DNA from: Lamellibrachia columna
Lineage: Eukaryota; Annelida; Polychaeta; Sabellida; Siboglinidae
Reading direction: 5' to 3'
Length of the DNA stretch: 64,000 bases
Assembly (NCBI GenBank): GCA_963662155.1
Contig: OY759269.1
Coordinates: forward strand, 496,001-560,000
Within the stretch, counting starts at the first letter, position 1. Each line of letters begins with the position of its first letter. This document shows, piece by piece, positions 33,030 through 43,999 of this stretch. The position numbers and the translations under genes are program-made. Under the pieces are notes generated by a model. The model was given only the letters and a program-made list of their open reading frames with translations, was not told where the DNA came from and did no database searches.

Positions 33030-33258
33030 ACAATAGAAATTCGGAAATATTTGCAGCGCAAAGGTCTCACAACGACACAAGCTAACTTGGAAATCGAGTG
33101 AGGCTGGCTCTAGGTCACGTGGTTGGTGTATCCATACGCGTGAGCGAGTAATTAGGCCAATACTCTCTCTACCATAAAAGGTCTAACCTCAAATCGCCTT
33201 CATTGCCTTGTCATCTCGCATAAAATCCTTTATGCGCCGCTGTCACATAAATTCATTT
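33030..33258. repeat. Left 229-bp direct repeat
   Basis: Starts ACAATAGAAATTCGGAAATA and ends ACATAAATTCATTT. I saw no base difference from 39470-39698. It does not start TG or end CA, so it is not a canonical LTR. Confidence 0.85.
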
Positions 33259-33604
33259 ATGCAAAATAACAACACAAGTCCAGCGTAGATTGAAATAGGC
33301 CAAAGAATGACATTTAGATTTATTAATTAAGGAGCATGAAATTAGGCAAGCATACACCATCAAAATAAGATACATCCAATAATCTCAGCAAGCATGCCGG
33401 CCCCCAAAAGGTGTTTACACATAATTAGTAAATCATGCCTATCAGCTACCCACTACCAGTACTATCTGTACCACTACTGACTTATATACAATTCACATGG
33501 TATCGGTGGGGGTCACTCCGCCACTAGGTCACCCTCTGTGACCGACCCCCACAAGCAGCAGCTATCCTCCATTCCCTTGCCGTGCAGGTAGAGATGCAGC
33601 TGTC

Positions 33605-33878
33605 GACCCCGCCGCTGTCAGGGCCTCGACTGCACCCCCTCCCCACCTTGCCCACAGTTCGAACCTAGCCAACACTCCGCCGCTGTCAGAGTATCAGCCA
33701 CATTCGAACAGTGGATCTGCAACGTATACACAATAAACCCGATGATAGCTGCCGACTCCGCTACTGGCAGAGTCTTGACTACATCGTCACACCACGAACC
33801 TGCAACATACAATGATAGTTAACATAGATCAACACAGATGACGAAGTAAGTGCTGCTGGTTCCGCCACTGACCGAATC
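33605..33878. repeat. Third hairpin-module family (CGCYRCTG core)
   Basis: Four modules share an 11-nt core close to CGCCGCTGTCA, flanked by inverted arms that differ: 33605-33625 CCC/GGG, 33674-33692 ACTC/GAGT, 33754-33774 GACTC/GAGTC, 33858-33878 GGTTC/GAATC (one G.T pair). A fifth related core lies near 33514 without clean arms. Spacers of about 60-85 bp are not similar. Confidence 0.6.
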
Positions 33879-33939
33879 TAGGCACTATCTCTATAGTCCA
33901 CCCTTGCCCAGATTGCTAACAGGTACAGCCTGATCTGTA

Positions 33940-34263
33940 TGCAGCACCTTACGATATACGAATGTTTCTGCGGAAAGCATCTGAAACCCATCTACCCGCT
34001 GCTCTAATTTGCGCGTCTGACTCTCACCTTAAGGGCTGCTGACGTGGCTGCTCCCATTATGAAACTAAGACCCTTAAAACTTTACTACTCAATCCACAGA
34101 ATTCCAGCAGGCGCTTTAATATAGCATCAAACTCTCTCCGCAGCATTAGAGTGCCGTCTGCATATGCAAATAATATAGCCTGCCTAGAACCCTTAACCGG
34201 GAAGGGAAAATACTCTAAGTAATGTGGCAGGATAAATGGATGTGCCCACAATAGGCTGGTCAT
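33940..34263 (-). pseudogene. Tyrosine recombinase, carboxy-terminal remnant
   Basis: Frame 1 (34263-34057) gives AYADGTLMLRREFDAILKRL and LEFCGLSSKVLR. This matches the D-G-x-x-L-x-R-x-x-F stretch that precedes the H-x-x-R box of metazoan element recombinases. After a frame break the second part continues as GAATSAAL, then IRAAGRWVSDAFRRNIRIS (frame change inside). This is the G-R-W-x-S-D-A-F/Y block, with Asn where the nucleophilic Tyr is expected. The HSFR box itself is lost at the break. It is dead as an enzyme. Such recombinases cut and rejoin element circles with chromosomal DNA. Confidence 0.6.
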
Positions 34264-34405
34264 TTACTTGTAATGATTGCGGAACCAGCTTACTACTGTG
34301 TTTAGATTGCAACCACCATAATACCACAACATACTGACACCAGTTTAAGCTGTCGAGTCATTGTACCAGCAACAATTACAACACTCTCGAGTATCGGCGA
34401 CAATG

Positions 34406-34648
34406 TCACACCATGCACCTACAACATATAAGCGACAGTACTGATACATGTAGATCTATGGCCGCTTCCAGCAGGCCATCCATGGGGAGCAACCTAGCCA
34501 GCCCCTTGACCAATTGTTGAAGGTGTGGTGTGGAAGCAGCTGCTGCAGCCCCCTGCTGGCTCAACGCGCCACCTGTGTCGCTGCCTGATTGCCACTTGTG
34601 GCAGCATCCGTAATTATTAATTGCGGTACCCAGGACCAGCTGTGTCAT
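34406..34648 (-). other. Gln/Ala-rich open stretch, possible exon
   Basis: An 80-codon minus-strand frame (LSQQGAAAAASTPHLQQLVK, then GLARLLPMDGLLEAAIDL) lies between array 1 and the recombinase remnant. It has coding-like composition but no recognised domain, and it may be an exon of the element's gene. Confidence 0.3.
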
Positions 34649-34724
34649 TAGATATCATGAACTACCATTAAACCATAACTAAACATTAACGTACGGTCAC
34701 CTATATTAACATACAAATTGTTCC

Positions 34725-36560
34725 ATTTACGTTATATGGCTTAAATAGAACATGGAATGCAAAAACTTCTCCATTTGCCACAAGGAATATAAAGGGGGTC
34801 TACAATTGTGCCATTTACACTGCATGCCTTAATAAAACTTATACTCCAATTACAATGCATGGACCTAACAAAACAAACATATTTACATATGTTTTCTCCC
34901 TGCAAGGGGTAACAAAACTGTTCCGCCTCGTCTGCACGGATTAGTAAAATTTCAGTAATTTGTCCACTTCATGGATTCACCCAATTTTCCATCTACACAG
35001 CATGGAATGTAGAAACTCCTCCGTTTCACCGCACGGACTACAATTGTGCCATTTACACTGCATGGAAATAAACCTTCTCCATATCAATTCTCCGCTTACA
35101 CCGCACAAAAAACACAATGGTGCCATTTACCTGCATGGCTTAACAAAAGTTAGCGTTCATATACACCGCATGGAAATAACAAAACGTCTCTATATCACTG
35201 CATGTATTACCCAGATATACATCCGCTTACTCGCTGCCTGGGTTAACAAAACTGTTCCGCCTGCAATGCACGGATTAGTGAAAATTTCAATAAATTTCCT
35301 AATGCATGGGTTAACCCACCATCTCCGTGTACACCGCACGAACTACCGAAACTGCTCCGTTTCCACCGTACGGAATATAAATGTGCTATTTACACCGCAT
35401 GGCTTACCAAAAGTTAATTTAATTTACATCGCATGGAAATGACAGAACCTATCCATATCACTTTCCGTTGTCACCGCACGGACTACAGAAATTGCTCCGT
35501 TTACACCGCACGGAATACAATTGAGCCATTTACACCTCATGGCTTACCAAAAGTTAATTTCCATTTACACTGCATGGAAATAACAGAACTTTTCCATATA
35601 ACTTTCCGTTTTCACGGCACGGACTACCAAAATTGCTCCGTTTCCACCGCACGGAATACAATTGTGCCATTTACACCGCATGGCTTACCAAACGTTAATT
35701 TCCATTTACACCGCATGGAAATAACAAAATCTCCGTATCACGTTCCGTTTTCACCGCACGGACTATCGAAATTGCTCCGTTTACACCGCATGGAATAAAA
35801 TTGTGCCATTTCCACCGCATGGCTTAACAAGAGTTAATTTCCATTTACACCGCATGGAAATAACAAAACTCCTCCATATCACTTTCCGTTTTCACCGCAC
35901 GGACTATCGAAATTGCTCCGTTTACACCGCACGGAATACAATTGTGCTATTTACACCGCATGGGTTAACAAAAGTAAATTTCCATTTACACCGCAAGGAA
36001 ATAACAAAACTTCTCCATCTCACTTTCTGTTTTCACCGCACGGACTACAGAAACTGCTCCGTTTACACCGCACGGAATATAATTGCGCCATTTACATCAC
36101 ATGGCTTAACAAGAGTTAATTTCCATTTACACCGCATGGAAATAACAAACTCCTCCATATCACTTTCCGTTTTCACCGCACGGACTATCGAAATTGCTCC
36201 GTTTACACCGCACGGAATACAATTGTGCCATTTACACCGCATGGGTTAACAAAAGTAAATTTCCATTTACACCGCATGGAAATAACAAAACTTCTCCATA
36301 TCACTTTCCGTTTTCACCGCACGGACTACAGAAACTGCTCCGTTTACACCGCACGGAATACAATTGTGCCATCTACACCGCATGGCTTAACGAAACTTAA
36401 TTTCCATTTACACCGCATGGAACAACAAACTACGCCATATCACTTCTCCGTTTACACCGCACGGTATACAGAAACCCCTCCATTTCCAACGTACGGAATA
36501 CAATTGTGCCATTTACACCACATGGCTTAGCAAACGTTATCTTTTTATTTACACCCGTGA
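34725..36560. repeat. Hairpin-module array 1 (141-bp higher-order repeat)
   Basis: Dozens of 17-19 bp modules of the form arm, 9-nt loop, inverted arm. The loop is mostly TTACACCGC. Examples: 36307-36325 TCCGT/ACGGA, 36339-36357 TCCGT/ACGGA, 36368-36386 GCCAT/ATGGC, 36403-36421 TCCAT/ATGGA. Module starts are 29-37 bp apart, and the four-module group repeats every 141 bp (36166 to 36307). The left part (34725-35330) is more diverged but keeps paired arms. The 60-160 codon open frames here are only translations of the repeat. Confidence 0.9.
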
Positions 36561-36672
36561 CACCGCCTGGAAATAACAAACAACTCCTCCCTATCATGGA
36601 GTAACTAAATTTAGATCCGCTTACTCACAGCATAGGTTAACAAAACTGTTCCACTTCCACCGCACAGATTAG

Positions 36673-37075
36673 TTACATTTTCAATATTCTTATTGCATGG
36701 CTTAATCCAATTTCCTCGTTTACACGACCTGTGGATGTCTCCATCAAGCGGTCGGTTGTCGGCCAAGGAGGATCCAACATGCCAGTATCCTGACGACTCG
36801 AAGAGGGCACTGGCTCAGGAGCCACGGAAGTCGCCGCTTGACGAGCACTGGAGGAAGAGTGAACATTGGCTTTTCCACTCGTCGAGGGCCCAGGCGCTGG
36901 AGCAGCAGGTGCCAACGGCAAAAGCTGGCCGGACGATCGGATGACTCGATGGAGCCACTGCGGATGATGCCGCCACCTGGCGATCAACAGAGGCTGACGC
37001 AACCGCGTCGTGACCTGTTGCAGCGCTACACGCAACAACTCCCGCATCACGCGCATCTCATGATGAAGTTGCTCC
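36673..37075 (-). other. Pro/Ser/Ala-rich open stretch, possible exon
   Basis: A minus-strand frame of about 130 codons follows an acceptor-like AATGTTACAG. The first part is helical and basic (HHEMRVMRELLRVALQQVTT), the second is low-complexity (LAPAAPAPGPSTSG), and it runs to a possible donor near GTCGTGTAAAC. Heptad-like spacing at the start suggests a short coiled coil. It lies between the two hairpin arrays and is probably an exon of the tyrosine-recombinase element. Family unknown. Confidence 0.4.
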
Positions 37076-37199
37076 GTTGCTGTAACATTTAGTGTTCAAG
37101 TTGAACACTGCACCCAATCGTAGTAATGTGAACCTTATGTACGCTGTGTCATTACAAACTAGGGACCATGGTTAACCCTTGACCAACATTATCCACTCA

Positions 37200-38905
37200 C
37201 ATACTACAACGATACCCGCTCCGGTAATCCAACTGTATGGTGGAATCAGACAAAAGAAAATTACCATGCCCTGTACACCGTAGGGACGAATAGTGTAAAC
37301 CGGTCATTTACCCCGAATGGAGGAATAATAAAATTACCATGCCATGAACCGCACGGGGACCCATATTATCGTCAGACAAGTTACACTGTATGGTGGAACA
37401 AGAAATCAAAATTAACATGCACTACCGTAGGAACGATAGCATAAACCGACCATTCAAACTGTATGGCGGAATAAGACAATTAATGATTACCATGCCCTGT
37501 ACGCTGTGGGAAACACCATCACAGCCACCATACCCACCTTATGGCGGAACAAGAAAAATTAAAAGTAACCTGCCCTGTACACCACAGGGCCAAAGAACAT
37601 AAACCGACCATTTACACCGTATGGCGGAATAAGGAAAATAAAAATGCCCTGTACACCATAGGGCCAAAGATTATACACCAACCATTAACACTGTATGGCG
37701 GAATAAATAAAAAATGCCCTGTACACCATAGGGCCATAGAACATAAACCGACCATGTACACTGCATGGCGGAATAAGGAAAATAAAAATGCCCTGTACAC
37801 CATAGGGCCAAAGATTATACCCCGACCATTAATACCGTATGGCGGAATAAAATTACAAATGCCCTGTACACCATAGGGCCAAAGATTATACACCGACCAT
37901 TTACACTGTATGGCGGAATAAAATTAACAATGCCCTGTACACCATAGGGCCACAGATTATACACCGACCATTTACACCGTATGGCGGAATTTAATTAAAA
38001 AATGCACTGTACACCATAGGGCCAAAGATTATACACCAACCATTTACACCATATGGCGGAATAAAATGAACAATGCCCTGTACACCATAGGGCCAAAGAT
38101 TATACACCGACCATTTACACCGTATGGCGGAATTTAATAAAAAATAAAAATGCCCTGTACACCATAGGGCCAAAGATTATACACCGACCATTTACACCGT
38201 ATGGCGGAATTTAATAAAAATGCCCTGTACACCATAGGGCCAAAGATTATACACCAACCATTTACACCGTATGGCGGAATAAAATAAAAAATGCCCTGTA
38301 CACCATAGGGCCCTTCCTCTAGTCCGACCATTTACACCGTATGACGGAATACAGAAATTAAAAATGCCCTGTACACCATAGGGCCAAAGATTATACCCCG
38401 ACCATTAACACCGTATGGCGGAATAAAATTACAAATGCCCTGTACCCCATAGGGCCAAAGATTATACACCGACCATTTACACTGTATGGCGGAATAAAAT
38501 TAGCAATGCCCTGTACACCACAGGGCCAAAGATTATACACCGACCATTTACACCGTATGGCGGAATTTAATTTAAAAATGCACTGTACACCATAGGGCCA
38601 AAGATTATACACCGACCATATACACCGTATGGCAGAATGAAATTAAAAATGCCCTGTACACCATAGGGCCAAAGATTATACACCAACCATTTACACTGTA
38701 TGGCGGAATTTAATTTAAAAAATGCCCTGTACCCCATTGGGGCAAAGATTATACACCGACCATATACACCGTATGGCGGAATGAAATTAAAAATGCCCTG
38801 TACACCATAGTGCCAAAATTCATTCACCGACCATTAACACCGTATGGCGGAATAAAGTTAAAAATGACCCGTACACCATAGCATAGGGCCATTCCCCCAA
38901 TACAG
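37200..38905. repeat. Hairpin-module array 2 (62-74 bp units)
   Basis: About 24 units alternate two palindromic modules: GCCCT-GTACACCAT-AGGGC (for example 37646-37664) and CCAT-TTACACCGT-ATGG (for example 37608-37624). The second often extends to CCG-A-CCAT...ATGGCGG with one bulged base. An AT-rich spacer (GGAATAAAATAAAAA) varies in length. The left 350 bp is diverged. The central TACACC is the same as in array 1. Confidence 0.9.
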
Positions 38906-38950
38906 CTGATGTTCGCTGAGAAGGGACTATGCTAACCATCACATAAGATG

Positions 38951-39062
38951 TGCGCCGGGTGAGGAACGAACTCACAACCTCCGCATATCTCAGTCTGCCA
39001 CGCCTGTTGCCAGGCGGTACTGTTTATAAGTACGGCGCGCTAACCGACTGTGCCACCGGGGC
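38951..39062 (-). tRNA. tRNA-Ile(UAU)-like gene with 38-nt intron, possibly pseudogene
   Basis: The minus strand folds as a tRNA. Acceptor GCCCCGG/CCGGCGC has one mismatch. D arm GCAC/GCGC has one mismatch, with A-box TGGCACAGTCGG. Anticodon stem CCGTA/TGCGG has loop CTTATAA with anticodon UAU. T arm GTGAG-TTCGTTC-CTCAC is perfect, and the discriminator is A. A 38-nt insertion sits after the base 3' of the anticodon, the canonical intron position, and contains CGCCTG-GCAA-CAGGCG. tRNA-Ile(UAU) genes carry introns in animals. No T-run terminator follows within 15 nt, and the two mismatches suggest it may be decayed. It overlaps the end of the SGNH-like frame. Confidence 0.6.
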
Positions 39063-39064
39063 CA

Positions 39065-39242
39065 AAACCCGGTTCCGTTCCATAGTGGTAACCGTACCGC
39101 CCCGATAGCCTTCGAAAGCGATCCGACAATCCAAACCCTCGCGGAAAGAACCTTGTGCAAAATCTACCTCCGATGCGACAAGACGCTCCAACCAGTAAAT
39201 GTGGCTAGCGCCCAGAACTAAAACCAAAGGTTTAGTAGCCAT
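39065..39242 (-). pseudogene. SGNH-like amino-terminal fragment
   Basis: From ATG 39242: KPLVLVLGASHIYWLERLV, then DCRIAFEGYRGGTV. The pattern V-L-G-x-S-H resembles block I of SGNH hydrolases found in some retroelements, with Ala in place of the usual Asp/His before the Ser. It runs directly into the tRNA-like sequence without a visible donor. It is short, so the assignment rests on one motif plus context. Confidence 0.4.
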
Positions 39243-39469
39243 TCGTCAGGATAATAATAACAAATTATGCGTAAACGACTGACGATTACCTTTCGCAGTC
39301 CAAGGGTCGGAGGTAACAAAATGGCGGATAAACGGCGTCCGTCTTTGCAACAGAAACTCACCTGAACACACTAGCGAAAAATATCCGATAAGTTTGAACA
39401 CAATAAACCGAACAACAAAACTGATCTTGCAATAAAATCAACAAATTCAGCGATAACGAATAATCAGTA

Positions 39470-39698
39470 ACAATAGAAATTCGGAAATATTTGCAGCGCA
39501 AAGGTCTCACAACGACACAAGCTAACTTGGAAATCGAGTGAGGCTGGCTCTAGGTCACGTGGTTGGTGTATCCATACGCGTGAGCGAGTAATTAGGCCAA
39601 TACTCTCTCTACCATAAAAGGTCTAACCTCAAATCGCCTTCATTGCCTTGTCATCTCGCATAAAATCCTTTATGCGCCGCTGTCACATAAATTCATTT
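39470..39698. repeat. Right 229-bp direct repeat
   Basis: Same as 33030-33258. It is followed by TTGCGCGGTTTATTATTTTAC, which is 11425-11445 of duplication copy 1 and thus marks the element's outer edge. Confidence 0.85.
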
Positions 39699-39718
39699 TT
39701 GCGCGGTTTATTATTTTA

Positions 39719-40139
39719 CCTTCTCTCCCAACGAATGGGGCGTGACAACGTTCCAGATAGAACGTCAGGCTCCCAGTCGTGAAAACCCTAGCTTGAACCG
39801 TCTTGCTGCCGTTTCGAAGCTTTGGCAATTTGTTTCACCGAACGTTGCCACAGCTCATTCGTTTGTATGAATGAGTATCTGGCTATATGCAGTGGTGATT
39901 ATACGTACGAATGGTCTTCGAGCAGTAACTGCAGATGACTGAGTGCTTCCCAGAGAAGTCGAGATGGAGTTGGAATGAACAGGTGTGCTAGGGGTGAAGT
40001 GTAAAACACTTTGAACACTGAACGTACACTAACTGATGCGTACTATTATTTTTTGGTGTAACCATGTTGAGAAAATTGCTGTAAACAGAACGATTACGTA
40101 TCCTCAATAGAACAACATGCATGTGTCGATACAATTAGG
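39719..40139 (+). mobile_element. SINE copy 2 prime plus shared flank
   Basis: Duplicate of 11628-12039; the first 180 bp upstream seen in copy 1 are deleted here. Confidence 0.65.
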
Positions 40140-42195
40140 ATACCAGAATAATTGCGACATAGAAATTGCGCTTCTAAGTGAGGATTACAACGTCATTCAG
40201 GGCGTTGACAGGTGTCAAGGCGTGGTGCTGCAATAGATTATGTTATGCAAACAGGACAACGCCGTCCGAGCGCATGGACAATGCGTGTCGTAGTTCGTTT
40301 ATTACTTCCGCCAGCACAGACAACAGACCACAATGGTTCATTCCTGTTTACCAGCCAGCATGCGGGGAGTTCTTGCATTTAGCGTGTCTTATATAGCAAT
40401 CCATGCGAAGTTGGTGATTCTTCTTCCAAAAATTGGTATACGGTGTACGGCCTACCATGACTGAAGAATGATCAATTGGAGAAATATGGAGGAGTGTGCA
40501 AGATAGCATTTCGTGAGCTACATCCGTGTTAGAGTGCATGTTATCTGCTTCAACATACGTTGTATATCAATAGCACACGCTGCGTGCTTCCTGTGGTGTT
40601 CTCTGTAAAAGCTGATCTCATCTAGATAGGTAGAAATGCATTGCGTTGACAGCCAGTCGGACGAAATTGGTTAAGAAAGAGATGATTCGAGACAGCTACT
40701 AACAAAAGGAGCATTATAAACAGGGACTTTGTGACCTACCAGAATGCGGAAGGTTTGTGTATAAACATTATTTGGCTTTGTAGATAAATAATATCTATAC
40801 TACGGAGTACACATATTTGATATGGTTTTAATTCTGATACATATTTTATTCATTCTACAAACGATTGATCATTTCATATGGAGTTTTGATTAATGTATTG
40901 GGACAGATTACTTATTAGTGACAACTATGTTTTTCTGCTTCTGATGCAACGCATGACTGTGTATTAGTCGCACGAAAATTTGGCTAGACTGTTGCTGGCA
41001 AGGAGACGAGACACTTTCTATGCGTTTTGGCTTATTGTTGGCTAACGTAACAGTTAACAAAGTAACAGCGGTGGGAATTGCTAGATGCATAGATAATAAA
41101 CAGACATACCAGTTATCACAACTGTTCGATGATACTATTGCCAATATAATAAACCTTTTCCACTTGGAGTGTGTTGTATTCCTAAGACAGGGTTTTGTAG
41201 GGTTGTTGATATCAATTACACGGCCAACGTTCTAGTAGACGCCATCTTAGAATGATCACTTCCGGGGCATGCGCATAATTTCACCACTAGATCTGCATAA
41301 TTCAATATCAATAACATAGACTAGTAATATTATTTATGCATGTTATACACTTTGCAGCATTACAACATGAACTATGCCATATAAGAAACATTCTAATTAA
41401 CTAAATTGTTTAATTAGTAGTTGTTATATCAGTTAAATGTAAAGTTAACCTGTTTCAAGAGTTCACACCACAAATTCAGCTAAATAGGTTTACCTACTAT
41501 ATAAACGGGTTGTCGTGTTGTCATAGGAGGTTACAAGCTCAACATATAGGGATTGTCAGTAGTTTGGCTGGAGAACTACAGGAAGGTCTGGGGGCCGACA
41601 AATCTCTCCCCTGAGAGCTGCTCGATATGTAACCATAAGAGACCCGGTGACTGTGGATTGGTCTCTCCAGCGACCGATAGGAGGTGCAACCAAATAGCAG
41701 ATAATGCTAAGTGTCACTCACGTCATTGGACTCTTATTTTTTAAACAAAAGTACATCGATCATTACATATTCAGATTCAGGTTATTATTCTCGATTCGCA
41801 TTAGTTGGTCAATCGGCATCAGTTTTATTGTCATCGTAGCAAACGTCTGTCAATCCGTAATCACTTACATGTAAATTATTACGTTGATGTCCTTCCTTGC
41901 ATTTTAGTAAATCAATGCTTTCATTATATCACTCTACGTCACTCCCTAAACAAAAAGGCTATATAATATTAGTGTTTTATGGCACTCCAGCAAACATGCA
42001 AATTTTTTCTCATCGAAGAACAGCCAGGCAACACTGTTAAGCTAATGCTTTCCACACGTTTTTATTTTACTGTGCTTCTCTATATGCAATCTAAAGTCTG
42101 ACACATAAGGAAACATCTTGCAACATATTGTGCGCACCTAATCGATTCAAATAGACATGCAAAATTTACCCCACCAATAATAACTAACTCGGATT
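40140..42195. other. Duplicate of 12040-14095, no gene recognised
   Basis: A constant offset of 28100 with a handful of substitutions; the same short frames appear. Confidence 0.5.
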
Positions 42196-42630
42196 TACTT
42201 GCATTTAACTTTAATGTGGTCTCTGTCATCCAATGGAAGATTTTGTGGAGACAATCCCTGAGCTAGTTTTGGAAGTGATTTGTATCTCATGTAGCCAAAA
42301 TAGCATAGGTCTGTGATTTATTAGCATACACTTGGTGATCCAAGTTGTGACGTTGGATAACTGAGCCAAGTAGAGTAGCGTAGAGAGTGAAACACCCTGA
42401 GGAACATTACGTGAAGTAGGGAGCGTAGCTGAGAAACAATTCGCTATCTTCATTCTTTTGCATCTATCAGTTAAATATTATGAGAACCAGCTCTGTTCCA
42501 GATATGCCACACCACATTGACACACTTTTAATAAGTTGTCCTGTGACCAATGGTATCAAATGCGGCAGATAGCTTCAGCAAGAAAATGGTCTCCTTCCAT
42601 ACACTTCCTGGACCCACTACCCAGTGTGTA
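42195..42630 (-). mobile_element. Old LINE RT fragment, duplicate
   Basis: Duplicate of 14095-14530 with the same degenerate RT blocks (SAAFDTIGH, NVPQGVSLSTLLY). Confidence 0.65.
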
Positions 42631-43710
42631 GATCCGCTCAAGTCTGGTCAATAACATATTTAACACCTACACATGGTTCACTGAATGGTATTAATTCAGT
42701 CAACACTTGATCATTTGCTGTGTCGCCAGAACAGTCTGCATTGATTGTCCTTAAACACTTCCAGGAGAAACCATATGGCAATATCTTCATTATGTTGGAC
42801 CGTCGACTGCAACGGTATTTTTTTTAATAATACAATAAGTTATAACATTTATATAAATTAAATTTAACAAAGGTAATAATAAATACATTTGTATGTGGGC
42901 GTTTTCACGTACAGGGTACACTTTTGCCAAAATGAACTTTCCCGCATAGTATTGAAATAATTAATGGTGTAATATTAATTCAGTCTAAATATATATTCCT
43001 TGCTGATCTCAGCTGATTGATGCACAGCTGATTGATGCACAACAACCAACTCACTTCTTCGTGGTGACGTACTACTCACGAGAGATGGAGTAAAGAGCTG
43101 ACCCATTGTGTCTGCAATGATATTAACAGATGTCGTCATTTCATCATCCCAAAATCCAATAAATGAATGGGTCAAATTTTCTACAGTTTCTTTTAATGCA
43201 GGCCATGTGAATATGTTACACATTTTTTTTACAAATATCTTGTTACACATAGGTGAAGAAAACCTGTCTACTTAAATGCTTCCTTTTCTGTCTGAATCAA
43301 CCAATGGTTCCATTCCAAAAATATATATAATTCGACCAAACATTACATCTATATTACACATCTGTTGAATACTAGTGGAATGATAGGATGAACATTTGAA
43401 GCAGTGTGCCGACGACCATAAAAGGATCAACATTTGCAGCAGTAAAAATACCCCAAAAAGCCATCTTGGTGCCCCCTGGGGCAAGACAGCTACCCATATA
43501 CCTGGGGCAGTTCGGTCTACAACTCCTTCCCGCGTGTTTTTAATGCAAGAGCAAGAGAGCTCTTTACACTTCAAGTAAGCTGTAATATATGTGTAAAGAC
43601 TGACTGGGCTGTGAGTACAACAATCACTTTACACTTCAAGTAAGCTGTAATGTCTGCGTAAAGACTGACTTGGCTGTGAGTGCAATAATTAGCATGAGCC
43701 AAGAACTTAC

Positions 43711-43883
43711 GCTGTCGATGTTCTCATCCTTGTGTGGTTTGTCCCAGGTGACACCGACGCCGTCCTGTCGTGACGTCTTTACTGCTGGTACGTCAATTGT
43801 TGTGTAATCGAATGGCTCTGTGTCGTCCACTGATGTAGTCATGTTGTGTACTGACTTTTGTGACTGAGGTTTGATGGTGGCAC
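43711..43883 (-). CDS. Host exon, 173 nt (duplication copy 2)
   Basis: Same acceptor (CATTCCAG), donor (gtaagt), length and sequence as 15612-15784. I saw no base change within the exon, while the surrounding non-coding sequence differs at scattered positions. Whether both exons belong to one gene (internal exon duplication) or to two gene copies cannot be told from the window, because no flanking exons are secure. Confidence 0.55.
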
Positions 43884-43999
43884 CTGGAATGATGACATCA
43901 AGTCTATACAGGCAATACATATCAGTCAGTGTTGTAGTTTGATCATTATAATAGTTTACAGAAATTACAAAATAACTTATCTGGGAGTCTGACTTATCT

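Larger units (their letters stand above)
33030..39698 (-). mobile_element. Tyrosine-recombinase element with hairpin-module arrays
   Basis: 229-bp direct repeats (33030-33258 and 39470-39698) bound 6.2 kb of unique-looking DNA that is absent from duplication copy 1. On the minus strand the order is: SGNH-like start, tRNA-Ile-like gene, hairpin array 2, a Pro/Ser-rich open stretch, hairpin array 1, a Gln/Ala-rich stretch, and tyrosine-recombinase remnants. No reverse transcriptase is visible. The content resembles DIRS/Ngaro-type or Crypton-type elements; direct repeats and SGNH genes are known in Ngaro-like elements. The coding parts look like exons separated by the arrays, but splice sites are not secure. 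Confidence 0.6.

Noticed and set aside
34960..36530. Open frames of 68-160 codons as genes
   Set aside because: They are translations of the hairpin-module array (repeating FTPHGL, LHRMEIT peptides) with no unique coding sequence or splice signals.
34725..38905. CRISPR array
   Set aside because: Regular palindromic repeats with spacers suggest it at first sight, but spacers are themselves repeated, modules are only 17-19 bp, no cas genes exist and the DNA is eukaryotic.
33030..39698. LTR retrotransposon with 229-bp LTRs
   Set aside because: Repeats lack TG...CA ends and no PBS, polypurine tract, RT or integrase was seen; recombinase motifs favour a YR element.
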